From NCBI GenBank assembly GCA_020846575.1, contig JADLDQ010000338.1:1-9113 (forward strand): a stretch of DNA of 9,113 nucleotides, read 5' to 3'. Origin of the DNA: Burkholderiales bacterium. Its GTDB lineage: Bacteria > Pseudomonadota > Gammaproteobacteria > Burkholderiales > SG8-39. Of the stretch, positions 1-7,145 are shown piece by piece. Numbering within the stretch: the stretch's first letter is position 1; each line of letters begins with the position of its first letter. Position numbers and translations under genes: made by a program. The notes beneath the pieces are model-generated. The model did not search any database and was not told the origin of the DNA. It saw nothing but the letters and a program-made list of their open reading frames with translations.

Positions 1-247
1 CGCCATGGAATTCTGCGCCATCGAATCCTGCGGCAAGTGCACGCCCTGCCGCATCGGATCGGTGCGGGGGGTGGAGATCATCGACCGCATCCTCGCGAAC
101 CGGGACCGGCACAAGAACGCCGAACTGCTGCGCGAGCTGTGCGACACCATGGTGAACGGGTCGCTGTGCGGGTTGGGAGGAATGGCGCCGTACCCGGTGC
201 TCTCGGCGCTGGAGCATTTTCCGGCGGATTTCGGGCTGCGGGGGTGA
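1..247 (+). CDS. fdsB: NAD+-dependent formate dehydrogenase beta subunit (NuoF-like), 3' end only
   Basis: This is the C-terminal 81 residues of FdsB, with the 5' part cut off by the window edge; the reading frame starts at base 2. FdsB is homologous to NuoF of complex I and carries FMN, the NAD+ site and one 4Fe-4S cluster. It passes electrons from FdsA to NAD+ in the cytoplasm. The fragment holds the family's 4Fe-4S motif ESCGKCTPCR, with cysteine codons at 29, 38 and 47 and the fourth cysteine at 167 (C-x2-C-x2-C-x39-C). The tail SLCGLGGMAPYPVLSALEHF matches the usual NuoF/FdsB ending. The stop is TGA at 245-247. fdsA follows on the same strand after 173 bp. The first in-frame ATG at 5-7 is internal, not the start. 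The alternative is a NuoF or an [FeFe]/[NiFe]-hydrogenase diaphorase subunit, but the adjoining fdsA settles the call. Confidence 0.93.
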   Translation, partial: AMEFCAIESCGKCTPCRIGSVRGVEIIDRILANRDRHKNAELLRELCDTMVNGSLCGLGGMAPYPVLSALEHFPADFGLRG

Positions 248-420
248 AACATGCCGGGGATGCTCGACACCGCATGCCGTATTCGCAACGCAGCGGCGTC
301 TGCGGGATCGAGCCGATCGCGATTCCTGCGCTGCGACGCGCGGTTCGCGGAAAGGGCGAGATGTAACGGGGCACGGCCGAGCCTGCCGGGCTGCCGCGCC
401 GAGGGCATAAGGAGGCACTC
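248..420 (+). other. fdsB-fdsA intergenic region
   Basis: This 173-bp spacer separates two genes of one operon. It ends in the strong fdsA ribosome binding site. I see no convincing promoter, hairpin with T-run or ModE-like inverted repeat in it. A 58-codon reading frame from the ATG at 251 runs into the fdsA start, but its arginine- and alanine-rich composition looks like translated high-GC noncoding sequence, so I do not call it a gene. Confidence 0.5.
409..415 (+). promoter_or_regulatory. Ribosome binding site of fdsA
   Basis: AAGGAGG lies 5 nt upstream of the ATG at 421. It is a near-perfect Shine-Dalgarno sequence and fixes the fdsA start. Confidence 0.85.
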
Positions 421-3300
421 ATGCTGACAAGGTTCGAAACCGACCTGGGAACCCCGGCTTCGAAGGCGGAACGGTTCGTCGATCTGGAGATCGACGGAAT
501 GGCTGTCTGCGTTCCGGCCGGCACTTCGCTGATGCGCGCCGCCCGCGAGGCGGGGCTCGGCGTTCCCAGCCTCTGCGCCACCGATTCCCTGGAGCCCTTC
601 GGTTCCTGCCGCCTGTGCCTGGTCGAGGTCGAGGGCCGCAAGGGCTACCCGGCCTCCTGCACCACGCCGGCGGAGGCGGGGATGAAGGTGCGCACGCGCT
701 CCGCGGCGCTCGAGCGGCTGCGGCGCGGGGTGATGGAGCTGTACCTCTCCGACCACCCCGAGGATTGCCCCCACTGCGCGAGCGGCTGCTGCGAGGTCGG
801 CGCCGTGGCGCGCTCGCTCGGCGTCGAGGCGACGCGCTTCGGTCGCGACGGGGCGAGCCATGCCGGCGCGCGGCTGGACGACTCCAATCCGTATTTCGTT
901 TTCGATGCCGCGCAGTGCATCGTGTGCAGCCGCTGCGTGCGCGCCTGCGCCGATACGCAGGGGACATTCGCGCTCTCGATCGACGGCCGCGGCTTCGCCT
1001 CGCGGGTGGTGGCCGGCGCGGACGAGGGTTTCCTCGAGTCGGAGTGTGTTTCGTGCGGCGCCTGCGTGCAGGCGTGCCCGACCGGCGCCCTGGTGGAGAA
1101 GTCCTTCCTGGAGCGCGGACCGGCCGACAGCGGCGTGGTGACCACCTGCGCCTACTGCGGGGTGGGGTGCTCGTTCCGCGCCGAGCTGCGCTCGCAAGGA
1201 GCCGGAGCGCAGGTGGTGCGCATGATGCCGGCGAAGGACGGCCGCGCCAACCATGGGCACTCCTGCGTCAAGGGACGCTTCGCCTGGGGCTACGTCACGC
1301 ACCCGGACCGCATCGCGCGGCCGATGATCCGCGAGCGTATCGGCGATCCCTGGCGCGAAGTGTCCTGGGACGAGGCGCTCGCGCAGGCCGCCGCCCGCCT
1401 GCGCGAGGTCCAGGCGAGGTACGGACGCGACGCGATCGGCGGCATCACCTCGTCGCGCTGCACCAACGAGGAGACCTACCTGGTGCAGAAGCTGGTGCGG
1501 GCCGCCTTCGGCACCAACAACGTCGACACCTGCGCGCGGGTGTGCCACTCGCCCACCGGCTACGGACTCAAGGCGACGCTGGGGGAGTCGGCGGGTACGC
1601 AGGATTTCGACTCGGTGATGCAGGCCGACGTGATCATGGTGATCGGCGCCAACCCGAGCGACGCGCACCCGGTGTTCGCCTCGCAGTTGAAGCGCCGGCT
1701 GCGCCAGGGCGCGCGCCTGGTCGTGGTGGATCCGCGCGCCATCGAGCTGGTGCGCTCGCCCCACATCCGGGCGGACTACCACCTGCAGCTCACCCCGGGC
1801 ACCAACGTCGCGCTGATCAATGCCCTGGCGCACGTGGTCGTCACCGAGGGACTGGCGAAGGAGGACTACATCGCCGCGCGCTGCGAAGCCGCCGAGTACG
1901 CCAGGTGGAAGGCGTTTATCGCGCGCGCCGAAAATGCGCCCGAGGCCATGGCGCCGGTGACCGGCGTGCCGGCCGAGCGGCTGCGCGGCGCCGCGCGCCT
2001 GTACGCGGGGGCGCGCAACGCCACGATCTACTACGGCCTGGGGGTGAGCGAGCACAGCCAGGGATCGACCATGGTGATCGGCATCGCCAACCTCGCCATG
2101 GCGACGGGAAACCTGGGCCGCGATGGCGTGGGCGTGAACCCGCTGCGGGGGCAGAACAACGTCCAGGGCTCCTGCGACATGGGCTCCTTCCCGGCCGAGC
2201 TGCCCGGCTACCGCCACATCTCGGACTGCGCGACGCGCGCGCTGTTCGAGGCCGACTGGGGCGTGCGGCTGTCCGGGGAGCCGGGCCTTCGCATCCCCAA
2301 CATGTTCGATGCGGCGCTCGACGGCAGCTTCAAGGGTCTGTACGTGCAGGGCGAGGACCTGGTGCAGTCCGATCCCAACACCCGGCACGTGACGCGCGCC
2401 CTGGAGTCGCTGGAGTGCCTGGTGGTGCAGGACATCTTCCTCAACGAGACCGCCAAGTACGCCCACGTGTTTCTGCCGGGATCCTCGTTCCTGGAGAAGG
2501 ACGGCACCTTCACCAATGCCGAGCGGCGCATCTCGCCGGTGAGGAAGGTGATGGAGCCCCTGTCGGGCATGGCGGACTGGGAGGTGACGCAGGCCCTGGC
2601 GCACGCGCTCGGCTACCCGATGCGCTACCGGCATCCCTCCGAGATCATGGACGAGATCGCGCGGCTCACGCCCACCTTCCGCGGCGTCAACTACGCGAAG
2701 ATCGAGCGTCTGGGCAGCATCCAGTGGCCGTGCAACGAGAGTGCACCGGAGGGCACGCCGGTGATGCACGTGGGCGAGTTCGTGCGCGGCAAGGGGCGCT
2801 TCATCGTCACCGAGTACGTCCCCACCGACGAGCGCTCGAGCGAGCGCTATCCGCTGCTCATGACCACCGGCCGAATCCTCGCCCAGTACAACGTGGGCGC
2901 GCAGACCCGGCGCACGCCGAATCTCGCCTGGGCGAGCGAGGACCGCATCGAGATCCACCCGCACGACGCCGCAGAGCGGGGCGTGCGCGAGGGCGACTGG
3001 GTCGGGATCGTGAGCCGTGCGGGGGAGACGGTGCTGCGGGCGACGCTCACCGAGCGCGTGGCGCCGGGCGTGGTGTACACCACCTTCCACTTTCCCGAGT
3101 CCGGGGCGAACGTCATCACCACCGACAACTCCGACTGGGCGACCAACTGCCCCGAGTACAAGGTGACGGCGGTGCAGGTGACGCGCGTGTCCCAGCCTTC
3201 CGAGTGGCAGCGCGCTTACCGCGAGTTCTCGGAGCGGCAGATCGCGCTGCTGCGGGAGCGCCGCAGCCTGGAAGCGGAACCGCTGGCAGGCGGGAGTTGA
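421..3300 (+). CDS. fdsA: NAD+-dependent formate dehydrogenase alpha (catalytic) subunit, Mo-bis-MGD / Fe-S protein
   Basis: This 959-residue protein oxidises formate to CO2 at a Mo-bis-MGD centre and sends electrons through Fe-S clusters to FdsB. The length is typical of the family. Order of domains: a 2Fe-2S ferredoxin (C52, C63, C66, C80); a NuoG-like His/Cys cluster region (H112, C116, C119, then C123/C124); two 4Fe-4S ferredoxin motifs (C166/C169/C172/C176 and C209/C212/C215/C219); the molybdopterin oxidoreductase domain with its own 4Fe-4S motif (C243, C246, C250, C282); and a dinucleotide-binding C-terminal domain at about 810-920. ARVCHSPTG places the Mo-ligating cysteine at C375 with H376. 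R576 in NPLRGQNN is the expected active-site arginine, 201 residues later, the same spacing as C386/R587 in the R. capsulatus enzyme. There is cysteine, not selenocysteine, at the Mo site. The third cysteine of the His/Cys motif has unusual spacing. The last five residues and the stop codon lie inside a tandem repeat. No Tat signal is present, so it is cytoplasmic. Confidence 0.97.
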   Translation: MLTRFETDLGTPASKAERFVDLEIDGMAVCVPAGTSLMRAAREAGLGVPSLCATDSLEPFGSCRLCLVEVEGRKGYPASCTTPAEAGMKVRTRSAALERLRRGVMELYLSDHPEDCPHCASGCCEVGAVARSLGVEATRFGRDGASHAGARLDDSNPYFVFDAAQCIVCSRCVRACADTQGTFALSIDGRGFASRVVAGADEGFLESECVSCGACVQACPTGALVEKSFLERGPADSGVVTTCAYCGVGCSFRAELRSQGAGAQVVRMMPAKDGRANHGHSCVKGRFAWGYVTHPDRIARPMIRERIGDPWREVSWDEALAQAAARLREVQARYGRDAIGGITSSRCTNEETYLVQKLVRAAFGTNNVDTCARVCHSPTGYGLKATLGESAGTQDFDSVMQADVIMVIGANPSDAHPVFASQLKRRLRQGARLVVVDPRAIELVRSPHIRADYHLQLTPGTNVALINALAHVVVTEGLAKEDYIAARCEAAEYARWKAFIARAENAPEAMAPVTGVPAERLRGAARLYAGARNATIYYGLGVSEHSQGSTMVIGIANLAMATGNLGRDGVGVNPLRGQNNVQGSCDMGSFPAELPGYRHISDCATRALFEADWGVRLSGEPGLRIPNMFDAALDGSFKGLYVQGEDLVQSDPNTRHVTRALESLECLVVQDIFLNETAKYAHVFLPGSSFLEKDGTFTNAERRISPVRKVMEPLSGMADWEVTQALAHALGYPMRYRHPSEIMDEIARLTPTFRGVNYAKIERLGSIQWPCNESAPEGTPVMHVGEFVRGKGRFIVTEYVPTDERSSERYPLLMTTGRILAQYNVGAQTRRTPNLAWASEDRIEIHPHDAAERGVREGDWVGIVSRAGETVLRATLTERVAPGVVYTTFHFPESGANVITTDNSDWATNCPEYKVTAVQVTRVSQPSEWQRAYREFSERQIALLRERRSLEAEPLAGGS

Positions 3301-3377
3301 CTTCGGCTGGCAGGCGGGAGTTCACTTCGGCTGGCCGGCGGGAGTTCACTTCGGCTGGCCGGCGGGAGTTGACTTCG
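3282..3377. repeat. Tandem array of four 24-bp units spanning the fdsA stop codon
   Basis: Four contiguous units occupy 3282-3305, 3306-3329, 3330-3353 and 3354-3377. They start GCTGGCAGGCGGGAGTT or GCTGGCCGGCGGGAGTT and end GACTTCG or CACTTCG. Units 1-2 have CAGG where 3-4 have CCGG; units 1 and 4 have TTGAC where 2-3 have TTCAC, so no two differ at more than two positions. The unit is a multiple of three and reads LAGGS-(stop or Ser)-LR in the fdsA frame: stop in units 1 and 4, Ser in 2 and 3. The array fills most of the gap between the convergent ends of fdsA and the minus-strand acyl-CoA dehydrogenase. It has no CRISPR-like spacers. Confidence 0.95.
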
Positions 3378-3396
3378 TTCCCGGCGCGGCGCGCGC

Positions 3397-4599
3397 TCAG
3401 TACGACTTGGGCATGCCCAGCACGTTGTGCCCGATGTAGGCGAGGATGAGGTTGGTCGAGATCGGCGCGATGCGTTGCAGGCGCGCGTTGCGCCACTTGC
3501 GCTCGATATCGTATTCGCGCGCGACCGCGAAGCCGCCGTGGGTCTGCATGCAGGCTTCGCCCGCGTTCCAGGCGGCCTCGGAGCTCAGCAGCCGCGCGAG
3601 GTTGGCCTGCTCGCCGCAGGGCCTGCCATCGGCGAACAGCGCGCAGGCGCTGCGCACCATCAGGTCGGCGGCCTGGTACTCGGCGTAGGCCCGGGCGATC
3701 GGGAACTGCACGCCCTGATTCTGGCCGATCGGCCGCTCGAAGACCACCCGCTGCCTGGCGTAGTTCGCCGCCTTCTCGATGAAGTAACGGCAGTCGCCGA
3801 GCGATTCGTGGGAGACCAGGATACGCTCGGAGTTCATGCCGTCCAGGATGATGCGAAAGCCCTTTCCCTCCTCGCCGATCAGGTTCTCCACCGGCACGCG
3901 CAGGTCGTCGTAGAACACCTCGTTGGTCTGGTGATTCACCATGGTTTCGATGGGCTTGATCGTCATGCCCTTGCCGACTGACGCGCGCATGTCGACCAGC
4001 AGCACCGAAAGCCCCTCGGTGCGCGAGCGCACCTCCCCGAGCGGCGTGGTGCGCACCAGCAGCGTCATCAGGTCCGAATTGAGCGCGCGCGAGGTCCAGA
4101 TCTTCTGGCCGTTGACGACGTAGTCCCGCCCGTCGCGCACCGCGCGGGTTTTCAGCTTGAGGGTGTCCGAACCGGTGCTCGGCTCGGTGACCCCGAAGCT
4201 CTGGAAGCGCAGCTTTCCCGAAGCGATGTCGGGCAGGTAGCGCGCCTTCTGTTCTTCGCTGCCGTGGCGCACCAGCATCTTCATCATGTACATCTGCGCG
4301 CGGATGTCGCCGGCGGAACAGCCGCTCGCGTTGATCTCCTCGAAGATGACGCCCCCGGCGCGCAGCGCCAGCCCCGACCCGCCGAACGCCTCGGGGATGA
4401 GCGCCGAGAGGAAGCCGGCCCGCGTCAGCTCGGCGACGAACTCCGGCGCGTGCGAGCGCTTGTCCTCCTGGGCGCGCCAGTATTCGCCCGGGAAGTTCCT
4501 GCAGATGCCGCGGATCGCCTGGCGAATCTCCGGGTAGTCCTCGCCGAGCGGGACGGCGGTCGGCGCTTGCGTCACACGCGGGTGCTTCGGTTCATTCAT
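3397..4599 (-). CDS. Acyl-CoA dehydrogenase (FAD), last gene of the minus-strand cassette
   Basis: This 400-residue protein has the acyl-CoA dehydrogenase fold, which puts a 2,3-double bond into an acyl-CoA and passes electrons to an electron-transfer flavoprotein. Visible landmarks are GFLSALIPEAFGGSG near 62-76, the FAD/substrate motif FGVTEPSTGSD at 135-145, WTS at 168-170, GMNSERILVS around the helix-G glutamate E258, and QTHGG at 352-356 followed by EYDIERKWRNAR. The usual medium-chain catalytic glutamate of the YEGT motif is absent; the sequence there is RIAPISTN, with P379 aligned to it. E258 aligns with the catalytic base of isovaleryl-CoA dehydrogenase, so the enzyme is probably active with that geometry. 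The substrate cannot be read from sequence. GAGGAGA at 4608-4614 (minus strand) lies 8 nt before the ATG. The start overlaps the stop of the upstream CoA-transferase gene by 8 nt (ATGAATGA), suggesting translational coupling. The gene ends convergently with fdsA. Confidence 0.93.
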   Translation of the reverse strand: MNEPKHPRVTQAPTAVPLGEDYPEIRQAIRGICRNFPGEYWRAQEDKRSHAPEFVAELTRAGFLSALIPEAFGGSGLALRAGGVIFEEINASGCSAGDIRAQMYMMKMLVRHGSEEQKARYLPDIASGKLRFQSFGVTEPSTGSDTLKLKTRAVRDGRDYVVNGQKIWTSRALNSDLMTLLVRTTPLGEVRSRTEGLSVLLVDMRASVGKGMTIKPIETMVNHQTNEVFYDDLRVPVENLIGEEGKGFRIILDGMNSERILVSHESLGDCRYFIEKAANYARQRVVFERPIGQNQGVQFPIARAYAEYQAADLMVRSACALFADGRPCGEQANLARLLSSEAAWNAGEACMQTHGGFAVAREYDIERKWRNARLQRIAPISTNLILAYIGHNVLGMPKSY

Positions 4600-5818
4600 G
4601 GCCTGGGTCTCCTCGCCCGGGATCGGGGTTCGTCGAAGCGGCCCGCGACTGCGCGCGCGGCGGGATCAGGGCGCTGTCCTCGCCCAGGCCGGGCGGGGCC
4701 TTGCGCGTCGCCGGCCGCGTCCCGTCGAACGACAGCGGCAGTCCCATCAGCGGAATGGTCCCGTGCGGCGCGGGCAGGAACATCTCCAATGCCCGTGTCT
4801 GCGGATGCGACATCACCTGGTCGAGCGTCTGGATCGGGGCGCAGGGCACGCCCGCCCGGTCGAGCCGCTCGATCCATTCGGCGCACCTGCGCGTGGCCAC
4901 GACCGCTTCCACGGCCGCGTTGACCACTTCGCGGTTACGGACTCGCTCCGGGTTGGTGGCGAAACGCGCGTCCTCGAGCCACTCGGGATGGCCGAGCGCA
5001 TGCGCCAGCCGGCCGAACAGGTTGTCGTTGCCGGCGGCGATGAGGACAGGGTCGTCGCAGGCGCGGAACACCTTGTAGGGCACCAGGCCCGGGTTCTCCG
5101 TGCCCCGCGGCCCGGGCACCTTGCCGGTGGCGGCGTGCGCGACCGCATGCGTGTTCATCCAGGCGAGCGTCGTCTCGTAGAGCGAGGTGTCTATCTCGCA
5201 GCCGGCGCCGGTGTGTTCGCGCCGGTGAAGCGCCGCGAGGATACCGATCACTGCCCACATTCCCGTGCCCACGTCCACGAGCGAGGGGCCGACGCGCACC
5301 GGCGGCCGGCCGGGCTCGCCGGTGACGCTCATGATGCCGCCGAAGGCCTGCATCAGTGGATCGTAGCCCGGTCGCTCGGCCAGCGGACCCTTCGCCCCGA
5401 AGGCGTGCAGGTTGCAGTAGATGAGCCTGGGGTTGTCGCGGCGCAGGCTGGCCGCGTCCAGCTCAAGGCGCGCGACCAGTCCCGCTCGCATGTTCTGGAA
5501 CACCACGTCGGCCGACTCGACGATGTAGCGCCGCAGCGCGGCGCACGCGGCCTCGTCCTTCAGGTCGAGGGCGACCGAGTGCTTGTTGCGGTTGAGCGAC
5601 AGGAAAGTGCACGAGGCGCCCTGCCAGAAAGGCGGTCCCCAGGAGCGGGTGTCGTCCCCGCCCCGCGGATTCTCGATCTTCAGCAGTGTCGCGCCCAGGT
5701 CGGCGAGGACCTGCCCCGCGAGCGGTGCGGCGACGCTGTGCCCGAGCTCGACCGCCACCAGGCCGGCGAGCGGCTGGCTCGCTGGTGCGCCGCGCTGACC
5801 GGGAGCGCCGGCGCTCAT
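4592..5818 (-). CDS. Class III CoA-transferase, CaiB/BaiF family
   Basis: This is a 408-residue family III CoA-transferase, which moves CoA from a donor thioester to a carboxylic acid. PLAGLVAVELGHSVAAPLAG near the N-terminus, LADLGATLLKIENPRGGDD at 38-56 and LSLNRNKHSVALDLK at 73-87 are family hallmarks. RPGYDPLMQAFGG carries the conserved aspartate (D153) that forms the acyl-enzyme intermediate in this family. AAGNDNLFGRL replaces the glycine-rich loop of oxalate-type formyl-CoA transferase, so I do not call it Frc despite the formate dehydrogenase nearby. I chose the ATG at 5818 because the conserved fold begins shortly after it; the frame stays open upstream to a TTG at 5908, but that extension is encoded by a direct repeat. 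The chosen start has only a weak ribosome binding site (GGAA, 9 nt away). It overlaps the downstream acyl-CoA dehydrogenase start and lies 139 bp after the other dehydrogenase, so the three are likely one transcript. Substrate unknown. Confidence 0.92.
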   Translation of the reverse strand: MSAGAPGQRGAPASQPLAGLVAVELGHSVAAPLAGQVLADLGATLLKIENPRGGDDTRSWGPPFWQGASCTFLSLNRNKHSVALDLKDEAACAALRRYIVESADVVFQNMRAGLVARLELDAASLRRDNPRLIYCNLHAFGAKGPLAERPGYDPLMQAFGGIMSVTGEPGRPPVRVGPSLVDVGTGMWAVIGILAALHRREHTGAGCEIDTSLYETTLAWMNTHAVAHAATGKVPGPRGTENPGLVPYKVFRACDDPVLIAAGNDNLFGRLAHALGHPEWLEDARFATNPERVRNREVVNAAVEAVVATRRCAEWIERLDRAGVPCAPIQTLDQVMSHPQTRALEMFLPAPHGTIPLMGLPLSFDGTRPATRKAPPGLGEDSALIPPRAQSRAASTNPDPGRGDPGHE

Positions 5819-5855
5819 GCGTCGAAGTTCCGTGAAAGGCCGGTGGGGGTGCTCA

Positions 5856-5922
5856 TCGCGGAAGCGTTTGCTCTTGAGAAAAGGTTGCAGGAGGCACTGG
5901 TCGCGCAAGCGTCCGCTCTTGA
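5856..5922. repeat. Imperfect direct repeat, two 22-bp copies 45 bp apart
   Basis: Copies at 5856-5877 and 5901-5922 match at 19 of 22 positions, with shared blocks TCGCG, AAGCGT and GCTCTTGA. The start-to-start distance is 45 bp, a multiple of three. Read on the minus strand in the CoA-transferase frame, the copies give the related peptides KSGRLRD and KSKRFRD upstream of the chosen start. They lie in the 139-bp gap between two genes of the acyl-CoA cassette. No function is evident. Confidence 0.7.
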
Positions 5923-5929
5923 TCAGCGC

Positions 5930-5947
5930 TCCCCGGGCGCCCGGGGA
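5930..5947. other. Perfect 18-bp GC palindrome in the acyl-CoA dehydrogenase / CoA-transferase gap
   Basis: T-CCCCGGGCGCCCGGGG-A is a perfect inverted repeat beginning 11 nt past the stop of the minus-strand acyl-CoA dehydrogenase (5958-7145). In RNA it could form a very stable stem-loop between two cassette genes. There is no T-run after it on the minus strand, so an intrinsic terminator is not supported. A processing or 3'-end stabilising hairpin is possible. Confidence 0.5.
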
Positions 5948-5957
5948 CGCCCGGCGG

Positions 5958-7145
5958 TCAGTGCGGCAGCTCCAGCCCCCGTATCGCGATCAGGTTCCTC
6001 TGGATCTCGCTGGTGCCGCCGCCGATCATGCCCATGAGCGAGTGGCGCAGCAACTGCTCCATCTCGCCGAGCGGTGCGCTCGCGCAGTCCTCGCACAGCA
6101 GTCCGCCTGAGCCGAGGATGTCCAGCGCCGCCTGGCCGATGCGCTCCTGCAGTTCGCCCGAGAACACCTTGCCCATCGCCGCCTCGTGCAGCGGCGCCCC
6201 GACTTCCTTGGGGCGGCGCGCATTGCGCAACTGGAGCTGGCGCGCGACCTCCAGGTCCGCGGCGAGGGCGCCGATGCGCGCGCGCACCACCGGGTCGTCG
6301 CGCAGCGGCCGGCCGCCCACCACCGCGGTCTTCACGTATTCGGTAAGGCGGTCGAAGGCGCGCTCCAGCACCGCCATGATCGATGCGCCGATCATGACGC
6401 GCTCGGAGGCGAGTGCCCCGGTGATCACCCTCCAGCCGCCGTTCTCGGGCCCCACCATGTTCCCCGCCGGCACCCGCACGTTGTCGTAGAAGGTCGCACT
6501 GAAGGTCTTGCCGTAGAGCGCCAGGCTGGGGCGTATGGTGACGCCGGGTGCGCGCAGGTCGGCGATCAGCACGCTGATGCCGGCGTGCTTCTTCGCATCG
6601 GGGTCCGTGCGCACGGCGAGCCAGACGTTTCGCGCCTTGTCGCCGCCGGTGGACCACAACTTCTGGCCGTTGACGACCCAGTGCTCGCCGTCGCGCACGG
6701 CGCGGGTGCGCAGCGCCGCCAAGTCCGAACCGGCCTCCGGCTCGCTGTAGCCCAGGCCGAAGCTGTGCTCGCCGCGCAGGATGGCCGGCAGCCATTGCGC
6801 CTGCTGCTGCGGCGTTCCGTGCGCGATCAGGGCCGGTCCGACGATGGTCTCGGCGGCGTTGTGCGCCTGGCACGGCGCCCCGGCGTCGGCCATCTCGGTG
6901 ATGAACGCGATCTGCTCCATGGAGCTGCGGCCCTGTCCGCCGAACGCCTTCGGCCAGCCGATGCCGATCCAGCCGTCGCCGCCGAGGCGCCTGGAGAATT
7001 CGGCGTCCCAGCCGCGGTCCTTGAACGGCCTGGCGAGGTGGGCGGCGCGCTGCTCGGCCGTCCAGTTCTTCGCGAGCCAGTCGCGCACCTCCCGGCGGAA
7101 GGCGCGCGCCTCGGGACCGATGTCTTGCGGGGGCAGCAGGGCCAT
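5958..7145 (-). CDS. Acyl-CoA dehydrogenase (FAD), first gene of the minus-strand cassette
   Basis: This 395-residue acyl-CoA dehydrogenase is distinct from the one at 3397-4599. Landmarks are GDGWIGIGWPKAFGGQG at 56-72, the FAD motif LGYSEPEAGSD at 131-141, NGQKLWSTGGDKA at 159-171, and GALASERVMIG with the probable catalytic glutamate E248 on helix G. The C-terminal motif reads IGGGTSEIQRN, with glycine (G376) where medium-chain enzymes have the catalytic glutamate of YEGT. The active-site base is therefore probably E248, as in isovaleryl-CoA-dehydrogenase-like members. The enzyme would desaturate an acyl-CoA and reduce an electron-transfer flavoprotein; no etf genes are in the window. The ATG at 7145 is chosen because GGAGG at 7152-7156 lies 6 nt before it and the fold begins at once. 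The same frame stays open far upstream through the intergenic region, but that part has no family similarity. Chain-length or branched or aromatic specificity cannot be read. Confidence 0.92.
   Translation of the reverse strand: MALLPPQDIGPEARAFRREVRDWLAKNWTAEQRAAHLARPFKDRGWDAEFSRRLGGDGWIGIGWPKAFGGQGRSSMEQIAFITEMADAGAPCQAHNAAETIVGPALIAHGTPQQQAQWLPAILRGEHSFGLGYSEPEAGSDLAALRTRAVRDGEHWVVNGQKLWSTGGDKARNVWLAVRTDPDAKKHAGISVLIADLRAPGVTIRPSLALYGKTFSATFYDNVRVPAGNMVGPENGGWRVITGALASERVMIGASIMAVLERAFDRLTEYVKTAVVGGRPLRDDPVVRARIGALAADLEVARQLQLRNARRPKEVGAPLHEAAMGKVFSGELQERIGQAALDILGSGGLLCEDCASAPLGEMEQLLRHSLMGMIGGGTSEIQRNLIAIRGLELPH

Noticed and set aside
251..427. Small 58-codon reading frame between fdsB and fdsA
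   Set aside because: No ribosome binding site, arginine/alanine-rich composition expected of translated GC-rich DNA, no recognisable motif, and it overlaps the well-supported fdsA start.
3282..3377. Array as a CRISPR or an intrinsic terminator
   Set aside because: Units are contiguous without spacers, and I find no strong stem followed by a T-run on either strand.
615..3449. Long (944-codon) frame overlapping fdsA in another phase
   Set aside because: It is an arginine/glycine/alanine-rich shadow produced by high GC content; fdsA in the other frame has complete catalytic and Fe-S motifs.
4592..5818. CoA-transferase as formyl-CoA:oxalate CoA-transferase (Frc), linking oxalate degradation to formate dehydrogenase
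   Set aside because: The family III fold and catalytic Asp fit, but the glycine-rich loop typical of Frc is absent (AAGNDNLFG instead), no oxalyl-CoA decarboxylase is present, and the gene sits in an operon with acyl-CoA dehydrogenases.
5815..5856. 13-codon leader-like frame (starts MSTPTGLSRN) whose TGA overlaps the CoA-transferase ATG
   Set aside because: No good ribosome binding site and no attenuation structure; very short overlapping frames are common by chance.
5889..5894. Plus-strand AGGAGG with the same context as the fdsA ribosome binding site
   Set aside because: No start codon follows at a usable distance and the region is non-coding on the plus strand; the match is likely chance.
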